A stretch of DNA of 41,352 nucleotides from contig JBFEUI010000013.1 of the NCBI GenBank assembly GCA_041547565.1, positions 1-41,352 of the forward strand, given 5' to 3'. The stretch comes from JBFEUI01 sp041547565. Its GTDB lineage: Bacteria > Pseudomonadota > Gammaproteobacteria > Thiohalomonadales > Thiohalomonadaceae. The notes below the pieces were generated by a model. That model made no database searches. It was not told where the DNA came from and saw only the letters and a program-made list of their open reading frames with translations. Position 1 is the first letter of the stretch. Every line of letters begins with the position of its first letter. The translations under genes and the position numbers were made by a program. Below are positions 34,103-41,352 of this stretch, one piece after another.

Positions 34103-35644
34103 ATGGATGCCATTGGACTGACGATTTTTGCCAGCCGTATCGAGGCGGTGTGTGATGAAATGGGGGCGGTGCTGCGCCGTGCCGCCTTCTCGCCCAATAT
34201 CCGTGACAGGCTTGATTTTTCCTGCGCGGTGTTCGATTCGCACGGAGAGTTGTGCGCACAGGCCGCGCACATCCCGGTACACCTGGGCAGCATGGCCTAT
34301 GCTATGCGCGATATCGTTGGCCGCTTGCAGTGGCATGAGGGGGATATGGTGGTGGTGAACGACCCTTACCTGGGTGGCACCCATCTGCCTGATGTCACGG
34401 TTATCGCGCCACTGTTTGTGGAGGGGGAACTGAGCGGCTTTGTTGCCAATCGGGCGCACCATGCCGATATTGGCGGCCATGCCCCCGGCTCGATGCCGCT
34501 CTCTTCGTCGCTGGAGGAAGAGGGCGTGGTGATACCTCCCTCCTATCTGCTTCAGCAGGGCGAGAAAAATGAGGCACTGTTTGAACGTATTATCAGCGCC
34601 ACCGGCAATGAGCGTGATTTGCGTGGTGATTTTTCTGCGCAGATCAGCGCCAATTACAGTGGTGTTGAGCGACTGGGACAACTGGTGCGGGAGATGGGCC
34701 GTGAGCAGTACCGCCAGGCGCTGGTCGAATTGAACAACTATGGCGAGCGCCTGGCCCAGGTCGCCCTGGGTGAAATTCCTGACGGGCGCTACCGGTTTGC
34801 CGACTATCTTGATGACGATGGCCTGGGTAATCGGGAACTGAGGATCCAGGCGTTGCTGAGCGTTGCAGGGGGCCGTGTCGATGTGGATTTCAGCGGCACC
34901 GCCGGGCAGACCGCAGGCAATGTTAACTGCCCCCTGTCGGTGGCGGCAGCCGGTGTCTACTATGTCTTTCGTTGCCTGATGCCGGAACAGACGCCTGCCT
35001 GTGCCGGTGTGTTTCGCCCGATTGCCATTGCAGCACCGGAGGGGTGTCTGCTCAATGCACGGCGGCCGGCGGCGGTGGCCGCCGGTAACGTTGAAACCAG
35101 TTCGCGCGTGGTTGATGTGATTTGCGGTGCGCTGGCGCAGGCCATCCCGGATCGGATCCCGGCGGCCAGTCACGGTTCGATGAACAATCTGGCCATGGGC
35201 GCCCGCGGTGATGGCGGCAACTGGGACTACTACGAGACAATGGGTGGTGGCATGGGGGCAGGGCACGCCGGCGGGGGGGGCAGTGCCGTTCAGACCCATA
35301 TGACCAATACCCTCAATACGCCCATAGAAGTGCTGGAACAGAGCTATCCGTTGCGTGTTCGTCGCTATGAGGTTCGCGGCGGTTCGGGGGGGGCCGGGCG
35401 GCATCGCGGCGGAGACGGACTGGTCAGGGAGTTTGAGTTTCTGGCGCCGGCCCAGTTTACCCTGCTGACCGAGCGGCGCAGCCATGCCCCCTGGGGATTG
35501 CAGGGCGGCGAGGACGGTGCTGCGGGTGAGAATCGCCTGAATGGCCAACGGCTGCCGGGCAAAGTAAGTTATAACGTACAGGCGGGTGATCGGCTGGCTG
35601 TGCATACGCCAGGTGGCGGCGGCTGGGGCAAGCAACAGACGTAA
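34103..35644 (+). CDS. Hydantoinase B/oxoprolinase family protein
   Basis: A 513-aa HyuB-type protein, the beta subunit of ATP-dependent N-methylhydantoinase/5-oxoprolinase/acetone-carboxylase-like enzymes. Recognisable stretches are AAFSPNIRDRLDFSCAVFD, HLGSMAYAM, NDPYLGGTHLPDVTVIAP, NRAHHADIGGHAPGSMPL, and the glycine-rich C-terminal end (VRRYEVRGGSGGAGRHRGGDG). Start at 34103 (MDAIGLTI). It is divergent from the sensor kinase. HyuB needs a HyuA partner for activity, and no HyuA gene is in the window, so the substrate and partner are unknown. Confidence 0.87.
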   Translation: MDAIGLTIFASRIEAVCDEMGAVLRRAAFSPNIRDRLDFSCAVFDSHGELCAQAAHIPVHLGSMAYAMRDIVGRLQWHEGDMVVVNDPYLGGTHLPDVTVIAPLFVEGELSGFVANRAHHADIGGHAPGSMPLSSSLEEEGVVIPPSYLLQQGEKNEALFERIISATGNERDLRGDFSAQISANYSGVERLGQLVREMGREQYRQALVELNNYGERLAQVALGEIPDGRYRFADYLDDDGLGNRELRIQALLSVAGGRVDVDFSGTAGQTAGNVNCPLSVAAAGVYYVFRCLMPEQTPACAGVFRPIAIAAPEGCLLNARRPAAVAAGNVETSSRVVDVICGALAQAIPDRIPAASHGSMNNLAMGARGDGGNWDYYETMGGGMGAGHAGGGGSAVQTHMTNTLNTPIEVLEQSYPLRVRRYEVRGGSGGAGRHRGGDGLVREFEFLAPAQFTLLTERRSHAPWGLQGGEDGAAGENRLNGQRLPGKVSYNVQAGDRLAVHTPGGGGWGKQQT

Positions 35645-35654
35645 GGAGAGACGT

Positions 35655-35990
35655 GTGAGCAAGCAAATCGCAATGGTGATCGGGCTGGTTGTGCTGCTGT
35701 CGGCCTGTGCCACGGCTACGGTCGGCGGTTACGGGCAGGGCGGAAGGCAGGCCGACGGTCGCAGCTATGAGGAGGCCCGTGCCGACAATCAGCTATCCGC
35801 CGCGGTGACCCGCGCCCTGGTGCGGGATAAAACCATCAAGGCCATGGACATCCAGGTCACGGCACGTGACGGGGTGGTGACCCTGGCGGGGCAGGTGCCG
35901 CAACGAAACATGTCACAACATGCCGAAAAACTGACGGCATCAGTGCCGGGTGTTATCCGGGTCGTGAATCGATTACAGGTTGGAAGGTGA
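35655..35990 (+). CDS. BON-domain lipoprotein
   Basis: A 111-aa lipoprotein: signal segment ending in LLSAC (Cys19), then a single BON domain (about 45-108) with the pattern DIQVTARDGVVTLAGQVPQ and VPGVIRVVNRLQV. BON proteins are periplasmic and often associated with envelope stress or membrane attachment. GTG start (VSKQIAMV) with AAGGAG 7 bases upstream, 10 bases after the hydantoinase stop, so co-transcription is likely. Heptad-repeat locus 2 begins right at its stop codon. Confidence 0.83.
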   Translation: MSKQIAMVIGLVVLLSACATATVGGYGQGGRQADGRSYEEARADNQLSAAVTRALVRDKTIKAMDIQVTARDGVVTLAGQVPQRNMSQHAEKLTASVPGVIRVVNRLQVGR

Positions 35991-36075
35991 AGTGTGAGGA
36001 GTGAAGAGTGAAGAGTGAAGCGAACGGGGAGAGGACACGGTACCTCTTCACCCTTCACTCTTTACCCTTTACGTG
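35982..36075. repeat. Heptad-repeat inverted pair, locus 2
   Basis: The left arm (about 35982-36020) consists of GAGTGAA-type 7-base units; the right arm (about 36043-36074) carries the complementary CACCCTTCACTCTTTACCCTTTAC type. The pair is separated by ~22 bases and could form a long hairpin between the BON gene and the amidotransferase gene. Confidence 0.7.
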
Positions 36076-36081
36076 ATTGCT

Positions 36082-37875
36082 ATGTGCGGAATTTGCGGTG
36101 AACTGAGGCTGGACGGGGCGGCTCCCCGTTTGGGGAATATTGCCCGGATGATGGACCGGCTGGAGCGGCGCGGTCCGGACCACGGCGGCAGCTACTCTGA
36201 CGGGCCGCTCGCGATGGGGCATCGGCGCCTGGCGATTATCGATCTGTCCGAGCGGGCCAACCAGCCGATGGTCGACAGTGAACTGGGCCTGGCCCTGGTG
36301 TTCAACGGCACCATCTACAATTACCCCGAACTGCGCGAAGAACTGCGCGGGAAGGGCTACCACTTTTTCTCCGACGGCGATTCGGAGGTCATCATCAAGG
36401 CCTACGCGGCGTGGGGCGAGCGCTGTGTGGAGCACCTGCACGGCATGTTCGCCTTCGGCATCTGGGACATGCGCAGAAAAAGCCTGTTTCTGGCCCGTGA
36501 TCGTCTGGGCATCAAACCGCTCTACTACGCCAAGACCGCCCAGGGTCTGAGCTTTGCCTCCAATACCCAGGCCTTGCTGGCAGGTGGGGGTGTCGATACC
36601 AGCATCGACCCGTTCGGCCTGCACAATCAGTTTACCCTGCATGCGGTGATCCCCGCCCCGCGCACCATCCTCAACGGTGTGCGCAAACTGGCCCCCGGCA
36701 CCTCGCTGAGCATCGACGCCTCCGGTGCGATGAGTGAGCGGCGCTACTGGCAGTTGAGTGCCAGCCGCCCGGAAACCCCGCGCAGCGAGCAGGAGTGGGT
36801 GGAGGTGATCCACCAGGCACTGAAACAGGCGGTCAAGCGGCGGCTCGATATAGCCGATGTGCCGGTGGGAGTGCTGCTCTCCGGGGGGCTGGATTCGAGC
36901 CTGCTGGTGGGTCTGCTGGCCGAGGCGGGGGTGGAGGATATATTGACCTTCTCGGTCGGCTTCGAGGACCAGCCCGAGGAGAAGGGCAGTGAGTTCGAGT
37001 TTTCCGACCAGGTGGCCGAGCGTTACCACACCCACCACTTCAAATACCGTATCCCCAATGACGAGGTGCTGCAGCGTCTTCCCGAGGCGGTGGCCCAGAT
37101 GGCCGAGCCGATGGTGGGGCAGGATGCCGTGGCCTTCTACCTGCTGGCCGAGCAGGTCTCGCAGCAGGTGAAGGTGGTGCAGTCGGGACAGGGGGCCGAT
37201 GAGGTGTTTGCCGGCTATTTCTGGTACCCCCGCATGGTGGCGGAACAGGGGACGGACCTGGAGCGCTTCGCCCGTCACTATTTCGACCGGCCGCACGCGG
37301 AGTTTCTGGAGACGGTCAGCGAGCAGTTCCGCGGCGATGACCATACCGCGGCATTGATCGATGCGCTGCTGGCGCAGCCCGGTGCCGACACCTATCTCGA
37401 CAAGGTGTTGCGCATGGATGCCACCACCCTGATCGTGGACGACCCGGTCAAACGGGTGGACAACATGACCATGGCCTGGGGGCTGGAGGCGCGGGTGCCG
37501 TTCCTCGACCAGCAGGTGGTGGAACTGGCGATGCAGGCGCCGCCGCCGCTGAAGCTGGGTCCGGCGGGTGATGATGCCAAGTATGCCCTCAAGCGCATTG
37601 CCCGCGGCCTGATCCCCGATGCGGTCATCGACCGCCCCAAGGGCTACTTCCCCATGCCGGCCCTGAAGTATGTGCGCGGGGAGTTCCTCGAGTTTATGCG
37701 TGATATTCTCGACTCGGCCGCCTGCCGCAACCGCGGCCTGTTCAATCGCCGCTATGTAGAACGGCTGCTGGCCGAGCCGGATCGGCACTTTACCCGACTG
37801 CAGGGCAGCAAGCTGTGGCACCTGGCGCTGCTGGAGCTGTGGCTGCAAACAAATGTCGATGGCGTGAGTCGCTAG
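36082..37875 (+). CDS. Asparagine-synthase-family amidotransferase, NAGGN-type
   Basis: A 597-aa class II glutamine amidotransferase: MCGICGEL places the nucleophile Cys2 at the N-terminus, with FNGTIYNY and SDGDSEVIIKAY in the glutaminase domain. The synthetase domain has the ATP pyrophosphatase loop VLLSGGLDSSLL at about 270-281 and a LEARVPFLDQ motif. The long sequence matches the N-acetylglutaminylglutamine amidotransferase group (TIGR03104-like: DTSIDPFGLHNQFTLHAVIPAPRTI), an enzyme of the osmoprotectant NAGGN. Its usual synthetase partner (ngg) is not next to it, so plain asparagine synthase remains possible. A GTG at 36073 is an alternative start. Followed by a terminator. Confidence 0.85.
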   Translation: MCGICGELRLDGAAPRLGNIARMMDRLERRGPDHGGSYSDGPLAMGHRRLAIIDLSERANQPMVDSELGLALVFNGTIYNYPELREELRGKGYHFFSDGDSEVIIKAYAAWGERCVEHLHGMFAFGIWDMRRKSLFLARDRLGIKPLYYAKTAQGLSFASNTQALLAGGGVDTSIDPFGLHNQFTLHAVIPAPRTILNGVRKLAPGTSLSIDASGAMSERRYWQLSASRPETPRSEQEWVEVIHQALKQAVKRRLDIADVPVGVLLSGGLDSSLLVGLLAEAGVEDILTFSVGFEDQPEEKGSEFEFSDQVAERYHTHHFKYRIPNDEVLQRLPEAVAQMAEPMVGQDAVAFYLLAEQVSQQVKVVQSGQGADEVFAGYFWYPRMVAEQGTDLERFARHYFDRPHAEFLETVSEQFRGDDHTAALIDALLAQPGADTYLDKVLRMDATTLIVDDPVKRVDNMTMAWGLEARVPFLDQQVVELAMQAPPPLKLGPAGDDAKYALKRIARGLIPDAVIDRPKGYFPMPALKYVRGEFLEFMRDILDSAACRNRGLFNRRYVERLLAEPDRHFTRLQGSKLWHLALLELWLQTNVDGVSR

Positions 37876-37897
37876 AGGCGGCGCGGTTGCGCTAAAC

Positions 37898-37927
37898 AAA
37901 AACGGCACCCTTGCGGGTGCCGTTTTT
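37898..37927. terminator. Bidirectional terminator between the amidotransferase and ompA-like genes
   Basis: An 8-bp stem, CGGCACCC (37903-37910) / GGGTGCCG (37915-37922), with a TTGC loop, flanked by five As and five Ts. It serves the plus-strand amidotransferase gene and the convergent OmpA-family gene. Confidence 0.9.
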
Positions 37928-37950
37928 GCTTTTGGGAATGCCCCGCGGGA

Positions 37951-38775
37951 TTATTCGACAGCGAGTTCCACGCGGCGGTTCTTAAGCCGACCCGCGCTGG
38001 TGGCGTTGTCGGCGACCGGTTGCGTTTCACCCATGCCCTGCGTGGTGATCTTGTCTGCGGCGATACCCTTGCTGATGAAGTAATCACCCACCGCGCGGGC
38101 ACGCTTCTCCGAGAGCATCTGGTTGTAGGCGGCCGCCCCCGAGCTGTCGGTGTGGCCGGTGATGGTGATCTGGCGCACAGCGGGATTGCCCTTCAGCGTG
38201 GCGGCCATCTCATCCAGCGCCGCCTTGGAATCGGCAGTCAGCTCGGCCTTGTTGACCGTGAAGTTGAGGTTTTGCAGCACGACCTTCCTCAGACAGCCCT
38301 TGCTGTCCACCTCGGCACCGGCCGGGGTGTTGGGGCAGCGGTCCATATCGTCGTTGACCCCGTCGCCGTCGCTGTCGGCGACCACGGTGCAGCCGCGGCT
38401 ATCGACACTGGCACCGGCCGGGGTGTTGGGGCAGCGGTCCATATCGTCGTTGACCCCGTCGCCGTCGCTGTCGGCTACCACGGTGCAACCGCGGCTATCG
38501 ACGCTGGCACCGGCCGGGGTGTTGGGACAGCGGTCCATGTCGTCGTTGACCCCGTCGCCGTCGCTGTCGGCAGGCATCATTTTCATTTCACCGCCACACT
38601 CGGGAAAATTTTGGCCGTAGATTCCGATCACGCAGCCTGACTGGTGGCGTACCGGATTGCCGTCACTGTCGACCCAGTATTTGTCGGCGGCCTGTGCAGT
38701 GGTCCAGGGCAGCATGGCAAGTATGCCAAGCAGCGTGAATACGGGAACAATCCCGGAGCGTGGTTGACTATTCAT
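37951..38775 (-). CDS. OmpA-family protein with thrombospondin type 3 repeats
   Basis: An exported protein: signal peptide (MNSQPRSG... ending at AQAA), a ~30-residue Cys-containing linker, three tandem 32-aa calcium-binding TSP3 units (each DSDGDGVNDDMDRCPNTPAG), and a C-terminal OmpA domain that binds peptidoglycan (ITGHTDSSGAAAYNQML, LKNRRVELAVE). Start at 38775 is preferred (AGGAAGG about 11 bases upstream); ATGs at 38805 and 38820 are alternatives. No beta-barrel is evident, so it is likely periplasmic or outer-membrane-associated. Convergent with the amidotransferase gene. Confidence 0.9.
   Translation of the reverse strand: MNSQPRSGIVPVFTLLGILAMLPWTTAQAADKYWVDSDGNPVRHQSGCVIGIYGQNFPECGGEMKMMPADSDGDGVNDDMDRCPNTPAGASVDSRGCTVVADSDGDGVNDDMDRCPNTPAGASVDSRGCTVVADSDGDGVNDDMDRCPNTPAGAEVDSKGCLRKVVLQNLNFTVNKAELTADSKAALDEMAATLKGNPAVRQITITGHTDSSGAAAYNQMLSEKRARAVGDYFISKGIAADKITTQGMGETQPVADNATSAGRLKNRRVELAVE
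38286..38573 (-). repeat. Tandem 96-bp repeats within the OmpA-family gene
   Basis: Three in-frame 96-bp units with starts of the common core at 38322, 38418 and 38514. Units 1 and 2 differ by only a few bases; unit 3 diverges more at its end. They encode the TSP3 repeats. Such near-identity suggests recent duplication and possible unit-number variation between strains. Confidence 0.85.
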
Positions 38776-39003
38776 AGCTGTGGTGTCCTTCCTGTTATTT
38801 TTCATGGATATACCTGCCATCCTCTGTCAATATAGCACTCAAAGCCTAGCACCGGTTTGGGCACCTTGCAGTGAGAGATTTGCCTAATTAGCGGCACGGG
38901 GCCGGTCGATTGCCGCGGAGTGGGTTGAAATCGGCAAATCCCCCCGCATCTATAGTGGTGGTAAGGCCGTGCCAGGTCAGTATTTTTATTCTAGAGGTGG
39001 TTT

Positions 39004-39333
39004 ATGGATGTGTTAGAACGTATCGACGAACAGGTGAAAAACAACCCTATCGTCATCTATATGAAGGGTACGCCGCAAATGCCCATGTGTGGATTTTCCA
39101 GTCGCACGGCCCAGGCGATGCAGGCCTGTGGCGTGGAGTTCGCGTACGTCAATGTGCTGGCCGACCCGGAGATCTTCGAGAACCTGCCGCGCTACCAGAA
39201 CTGGCCCACCTTCCCGCAGATCTACGTCAACGGCGATTTGATCGGCGGCCACGATATCGTGATGGAAATGTACCAGAAGGGTGAATTGAAACCGTTGCTG
39301 GAGAAGGCTGCAGGGAAAGAAGAGGCGAGCTGA
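39004..39333 (+). CDS. grxD: Monothiol glutaredoxin (Grx4 type)
   Basis: A 109-aa CGFS glutaredoxin, which carries and transfers [2Fe-2S] clusters with glutathione. The active-site motif is MCGFSSRT (Cys29), with the conserved KGTP, WPTFPQIYVNGDLIGG and C-terminal ELKPLLEKA. AGAGGTGG lies 5 bases upstream. Monocistronic, followed by a bidirectional terminator. Convergent with rnt; this grxD-rnt pairing is seen in other gammaproteobacteria. Confidence 0.95.
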   Translation: MDVLERIDEQVKNNPIVIYMKGTPQMPMCGFSSRTAQAMQACGVEFAYVNVLADPEIFENLPRYQNWPTFPQIYVNGDLIGGHDIVMEMYQKGELKPLLEKAAGKEEAS

Positions 39334-39352
39334 GTTTTTCTCACTCCGCTGC

Positions 39353-39378
39353 AAAAAGCCGGCGACCGCCGGCTTTTT
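39353..39378. terminator. Bidirectional terminator between grxD and rnt
   Basis: Stem GCCGGC (39358-39363) / GCCGGC (39368-39373) with a GACC loop, flanked by five As (39353-39357) and five Ts (39374-39378). Confidence 0.9.
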
Positions 39379-39412
39379 CGTTTGCAGTGATTTGGTCCGG
39401 CCTGTCAGTGGC

Positions 39413-40048
39413 TCACATCGACAGCGTCGAGGCGATCTCCAGTTCCTTCCAGCGATTGACGATGTTGCAGAACAGGTCGGCGGTGCGCTCGGCATCGTAG
39501 ATGGCCGAGTGGGCCTTGCTGCCGTCCCACTCGATGCCGGAGGCCTGTGCCGCACGGGCCAGCACCGTCTGACCGTAGACCAGGCCGCCCAAGGTGGCGG
39601 TGTCGAAGGTGCTGAAGGCGTGAAAGGGATTTTTCTTGTTTTTTGTCCGTTCCACGGCGGCCTTGATGAAGCCGAGGTCAAAGAACGGATTATGTCCGAC
39701 CAGGATCGCTCGCGTGCATCCGGCTGCCTTTACTTCGGAACGAATTGGGTTAAAGATGTGATTCAGTGCGTCCTTCTCAGAACGGGCGAGCCGAAACGGG
39801 TGGTAGGGGTCGATGCCGGTGAATTCCAGTGCCCGCGGATCCAGGTTGGCACCCGGAAACGGTTCGACATGTGAGGCGATGGTCTCCTTGCGGTAGAGGA
39901 AGCCCTTGTCATCCATCTCCACGGTGACGGCCGCGATCTCCAGCAGGGCATCGGTTTCGGCGTTAAAGCCAGCGGTCTCGACGTCCACCACAACGGGAAG
40001 AAAACCACGGAATCGCTCTGACATTTTGGGGTAGGAGTCATCCATCAT
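39413..40048 (-). CDS. rnt: Ribonuclease T
   Basis: A 211-aa DEDDh 3'-5' exonuclease that trims tRNA and other RNA 3' ends. Exo I is VVDVETAG (Asp22, Glu24), Exo II lies in LVGHNPFFDLGF, and Exo III is HSAIYDAERTADLF with the catalytic His and Asp. The FRGFLPVVVDVET opening and length match RNase T. Start MMDD at 40048. Divergent from the TraB/GumN gene with 47 bases between. Confidence 0.95.
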   Translation of the reverse strand: MMDDSYPKMSERFRGFLPVVVDVETAGFNAETDALLEIAAVTVEMDDKGFLYRKETIASHVEPFPGANLDPRALEFTGIDPYHPFRLARSEKDALNHIFNPIRSEVKAAGCTRAILVGHNPFFDLGFIKAAVERTKNKKNPFHAFSTFDTATLGGLVYGQTVLARAAQASGIEWDGSKAHSAIYDAERTADLFCNIVNRWKELEIASTLSM

Positions 40049-40095
40049 GGGCGCAGAGGATACCGGATCAGGGATTCAATCACAAAGGAGCGACG

Positions 40096-40962
40096 GTGCG
40101 TTACCCAACTGTTCGATATGGCTTGATAGGGTTGTTGCTGCTGTTGTGGGCTACCGCAACAACGGCACAGACGGGCCTGCTGTGGAAGGTGGAGGCCCCG
40201 GACCGTTCCCACAGTTATCTGTTTGCCACCATGCACTCGAGTGACCCGCGTGTACTGGAACTGCCTGATGCGGTACAGCAGGCACTGTCGCAGGCGCGCA
40301 GTTTTACCATGGAGGCGATTCTGGACGGACAGGCGGTGCTGACCATGGGCCAGCGCATGGTCCTGATGGACGGTCGGCGCCTGCCGGATCTGATCGGCAA
40401 GGAACTCTACCTGCAGGTGGTCACGCTCATGGCCCGTCGCGGTGTGCCCGAGGCGGCGCTGGGGATGCTCAAACCGTGGGCCGTGTTTATGACGCTGAGC
40501 GTGCCGCCGGAAGAGGGGGGCATGTTTCTGGACCTGAAACTCTATCAGCAGGCGCTGGAGCGGGGCATCCCGGTGTTCGGTCTGGAGAGCGTGGAGGAAC
40601 AGATTGCCGTGTTCGATTCCATGCCCGAGGCCGATCAGGTCGCACTGCTGCGGGACCTGGTGCAGCACTACGATGAATACACACCAATGTTCAACACCAT
40701 GACGCGGCTCTATCTGCAGCGGGACCTTGATGGTCTGGCGCGACTCAATGACCAGACGATGCAGGGTGGCGATGCCGCACTGCAACAGCAGTTGATGGAC
40801 AGCCTGGTCGACCGGCGCAATCGTTTGATGGCTGAGCGCATGCAGCCGCGTCTGGAGGAGGGGCGTGCCTTTATTGCCGTGGGAGCACTACACCTGCCCG
40901 GCCCGAACGGTCTGATTGAGTTGCTGCGGCAACGCGGTTACCGGGTCAGTGCGGTGTACTAA
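40096..40962 (+). CDS. TraB/GumN family protein
   Basis: A 288-aa exported protein of the TraB/GumN (Tiki-like) family. A signal peptide (YGLIGLLLLLWATATTAQ) precedes the domain, whose hallmarks are present: LFATMHSSDPR with the first conserved His, ...VFGLESVEEQ, and the C-terminal FIAVGALHLPGPNGLIELLRQRGY with the second. These form a predicted metalloprotease-like site; bacterial function is unknown. GTG start with AAGGAG 5 bases upstream. Plus strand, last gene before the repeat-rich tail. Confidence 0.85.
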   Translation: MRYPTVRYGLIGLLLLLWATATTAQTGLLWKVEAPDRSHSYLFATMHSSDPRVLELPDAVQQALSQARSFTMEAILDGQAVLTMGQRMVLMDGRRLPDLIGKELYLQVVTLMARRGVPEAALGMLKPWAVFMTLSVPPEEGGMFLDLKLYQQALERGIPVFGLESVEEQIAVFDSMPEADQVALLRDLVQHYDEYTPMFNTMTRLYLQRDLDGLARLNDQTMQGGDAALQQQLMDSLVDRRNRLMAERMQPRLEEGRAFIAVGALHLPGPNGLIELLRQRGYRVSAVY

Positions 40963-40977
40963 AGGTAAAACGTGAAT

Positions 40978-41054
40978 CGTGAAAGGTTAAACGAATATAG
41001 GGCGCCCCATGGGCGCCGAACCGACATCTGAATGGCGAGCACGGCCCGCCCTAT
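40978..41054. repeat. 77-bp palindromic repeat, copy A
   Basis: A heptad-type lead (CGTGAAAGGTTAAACGA at 40978-40994) is followed by a ~58-bp element beginning ATAGGGCGCC and ending CGCCCTAT, so the ends are complementary. A matching copy lies 115 bases downstream. The layout is typical of intergenic REP/MITE-like elements in gammaproteobacteria. Confidence 0.75.
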
Positions 41055-41092
41055 GTATCTATAGGTGAAGGGTGAATGGGTGAGTGGAAGTC

Positions 41093-41169
41093 CGTGAAAG
41101 GTGAAACGAGTATAGGGTGCCCCGTGGGCGCCATGGCAAAATCGGGGTGGCGGGCACGGCCCGCCCTAT
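41093..41169. repeat. 77-bp palindromic repeat, copy B
   Basis: Same layout as copy A, offset by exactly 115 bases: lead CGTGAAAGGTGAAACGA (41093-41109), then ATAGGGTGCC to CGCCCTAT (41112-41169). It differs from copy A mostly in the central loop. The surrounding 41060-41220 stretch is further GTGAAGG-type heptad sequence. Confidence 0.75.
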
Positions 41170-41250
41170 GGCCATGTTATTCGTAAAAGGTGAAACGTTA
41201 AACGTGAAATGAGGGGGTTGACGGGTTTTGTGAGGGTCATACACTTTGGT

Positions 41251-41313
41251 CACGTCTCACGTCTCACGTCTCACGTCTCACGTCTCACGTCTCACGTCTC
41301 ACGTCTCACGTCT
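41251..41313. repeat. Nine tandem CACGTCT units
   Basis: Nine uninterrupted copies of CACGTCT (starts 41251, 41258 and so on to 41307), a simple 7-bp tandem repeat. The period equals that of the GTGAARR arrays at 22341, 35982 and 40963. No spacers are present, so it is not a CRISPR. The remaining 41314-41352 holds no recognisable feature. Confidence 0.9.
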
Positions 41314-41352
41314 CAGTTTCCACCCCACCTGCTCGCCGGCACGCATCGGCAC

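Noticed and set aside
34049..35713. 554-aa open frame on the minus strand
   Set aside because: Antisense to the hydantoinase B gene, with shadow composition and no motif.
36055..37908. 617-aa open frame on the minus strand
   Set aside because: Antisense to the amidotransferase gene, whose Cys2 and SGGLDSS motifs are clear; the frame has no domain.
41059..41253. 64-aa open frame on the minus strand
   Set aside because: It is composed of translated repeat sequence (heptads and palindromic element) and has no independent support.
41251..41313. Possible CRISPR array
   Set aside because: The units are 7 bp and contiguous, without spacers; no cas genes are present.

Overview
This 41.4-kb window is bacterial chromosome and reads as a gammaproteobacterium, probably a sulfur-oxidising or other facultatively anaerobic member of the Chromatiales/Ectothiorhodospiraceae type. 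This is inferred from the gene mix (ArgD-ArgF, RNase T, CGFS glutaredoxin, MsrQ, FadL porin, long-form PstC/PstA, PFOR beside an NADPH flavoprotein, bacteriohemerythrin) and the high GC of the core genes. No rRNA, tRNA, CRISPR array, phage gene, transposase or integrase was found.

Layout. 1-64: start of a secreted-protein gene running off the edge. 331-2170: minus-strand operon of a DUF2235 alpha/beta hydrolase and two unknown proteins, one with a Cys cluster. 2322-5562: more AT-rich block of exported or membrane proteins (DUF2059, ankyrin lipoprotein, unknowns, DUF454/YbaN) with two copies of an unusual ~57-bp inverted-repeat element in front of genes. 5993-6430: bacteriohemerythrin with a possible FNR-type site upstream. 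6736-11966: two-gene operon of an NAD(P)H-type flavo-iron-sulfur protein and a single-chain pyruvate:ferredoxin oxidoreductase. 12236-15959: small genes (PilZ-like, spermidine-synthase-like, DUF45 peptidase, unknowns). 15986-21685: Pho box and pstC-pstA-pstB-phoU; pstC and pstA are the long form, and no pstS is present. 21762-26204: Sel1-repeat protein, argD-argF, sodB and msrQ. 26506-27732: FadL-type porin. 27771-33955: five signalling genes on one strand: receiver-PP2C phosphatase, STAS antagonist, PAS-GGDEF-EAL, ANTAR antiterminator-type regulator and a receiver-PAS-PAS-HisKA_2 kinase. 34103-37875: hydantoinase B, BON lipoprotein and an asparagine-synthase-family amidotransferase resembling the NAGGN osmolyte enzyme. 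37951-40962: OmpA/TSP3 protein, grxD, rnt and a TraB/GumN protein. 40963-41352: repeat-rich tail.

How the parts fit. The energy genes suggest life across oxic and anoxic conditions: PFOR for low-potential pyruvate chemistry, hemerythrin for O2 binding, and SodB, MsrQ and Grx for redox stress. The Pst operon is the phosphate-starvation unit. The signalling block looks like a partner-switching plus cyclic-di-GMP module next to an RNA-binding two-component pair. It is the best candidate here for an under-described system, although each domain is a known family.

Repeats are the other theme. A 7-nt-periodic GTGAAGG-like family occurs as inverted arms at three loci. It has probably altered the start of the Sel1 gene and fills the tail, together with nine CACGTCT units and a duplicated 77-bp element. 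All functions are read from sequence by eye; no database search was run.
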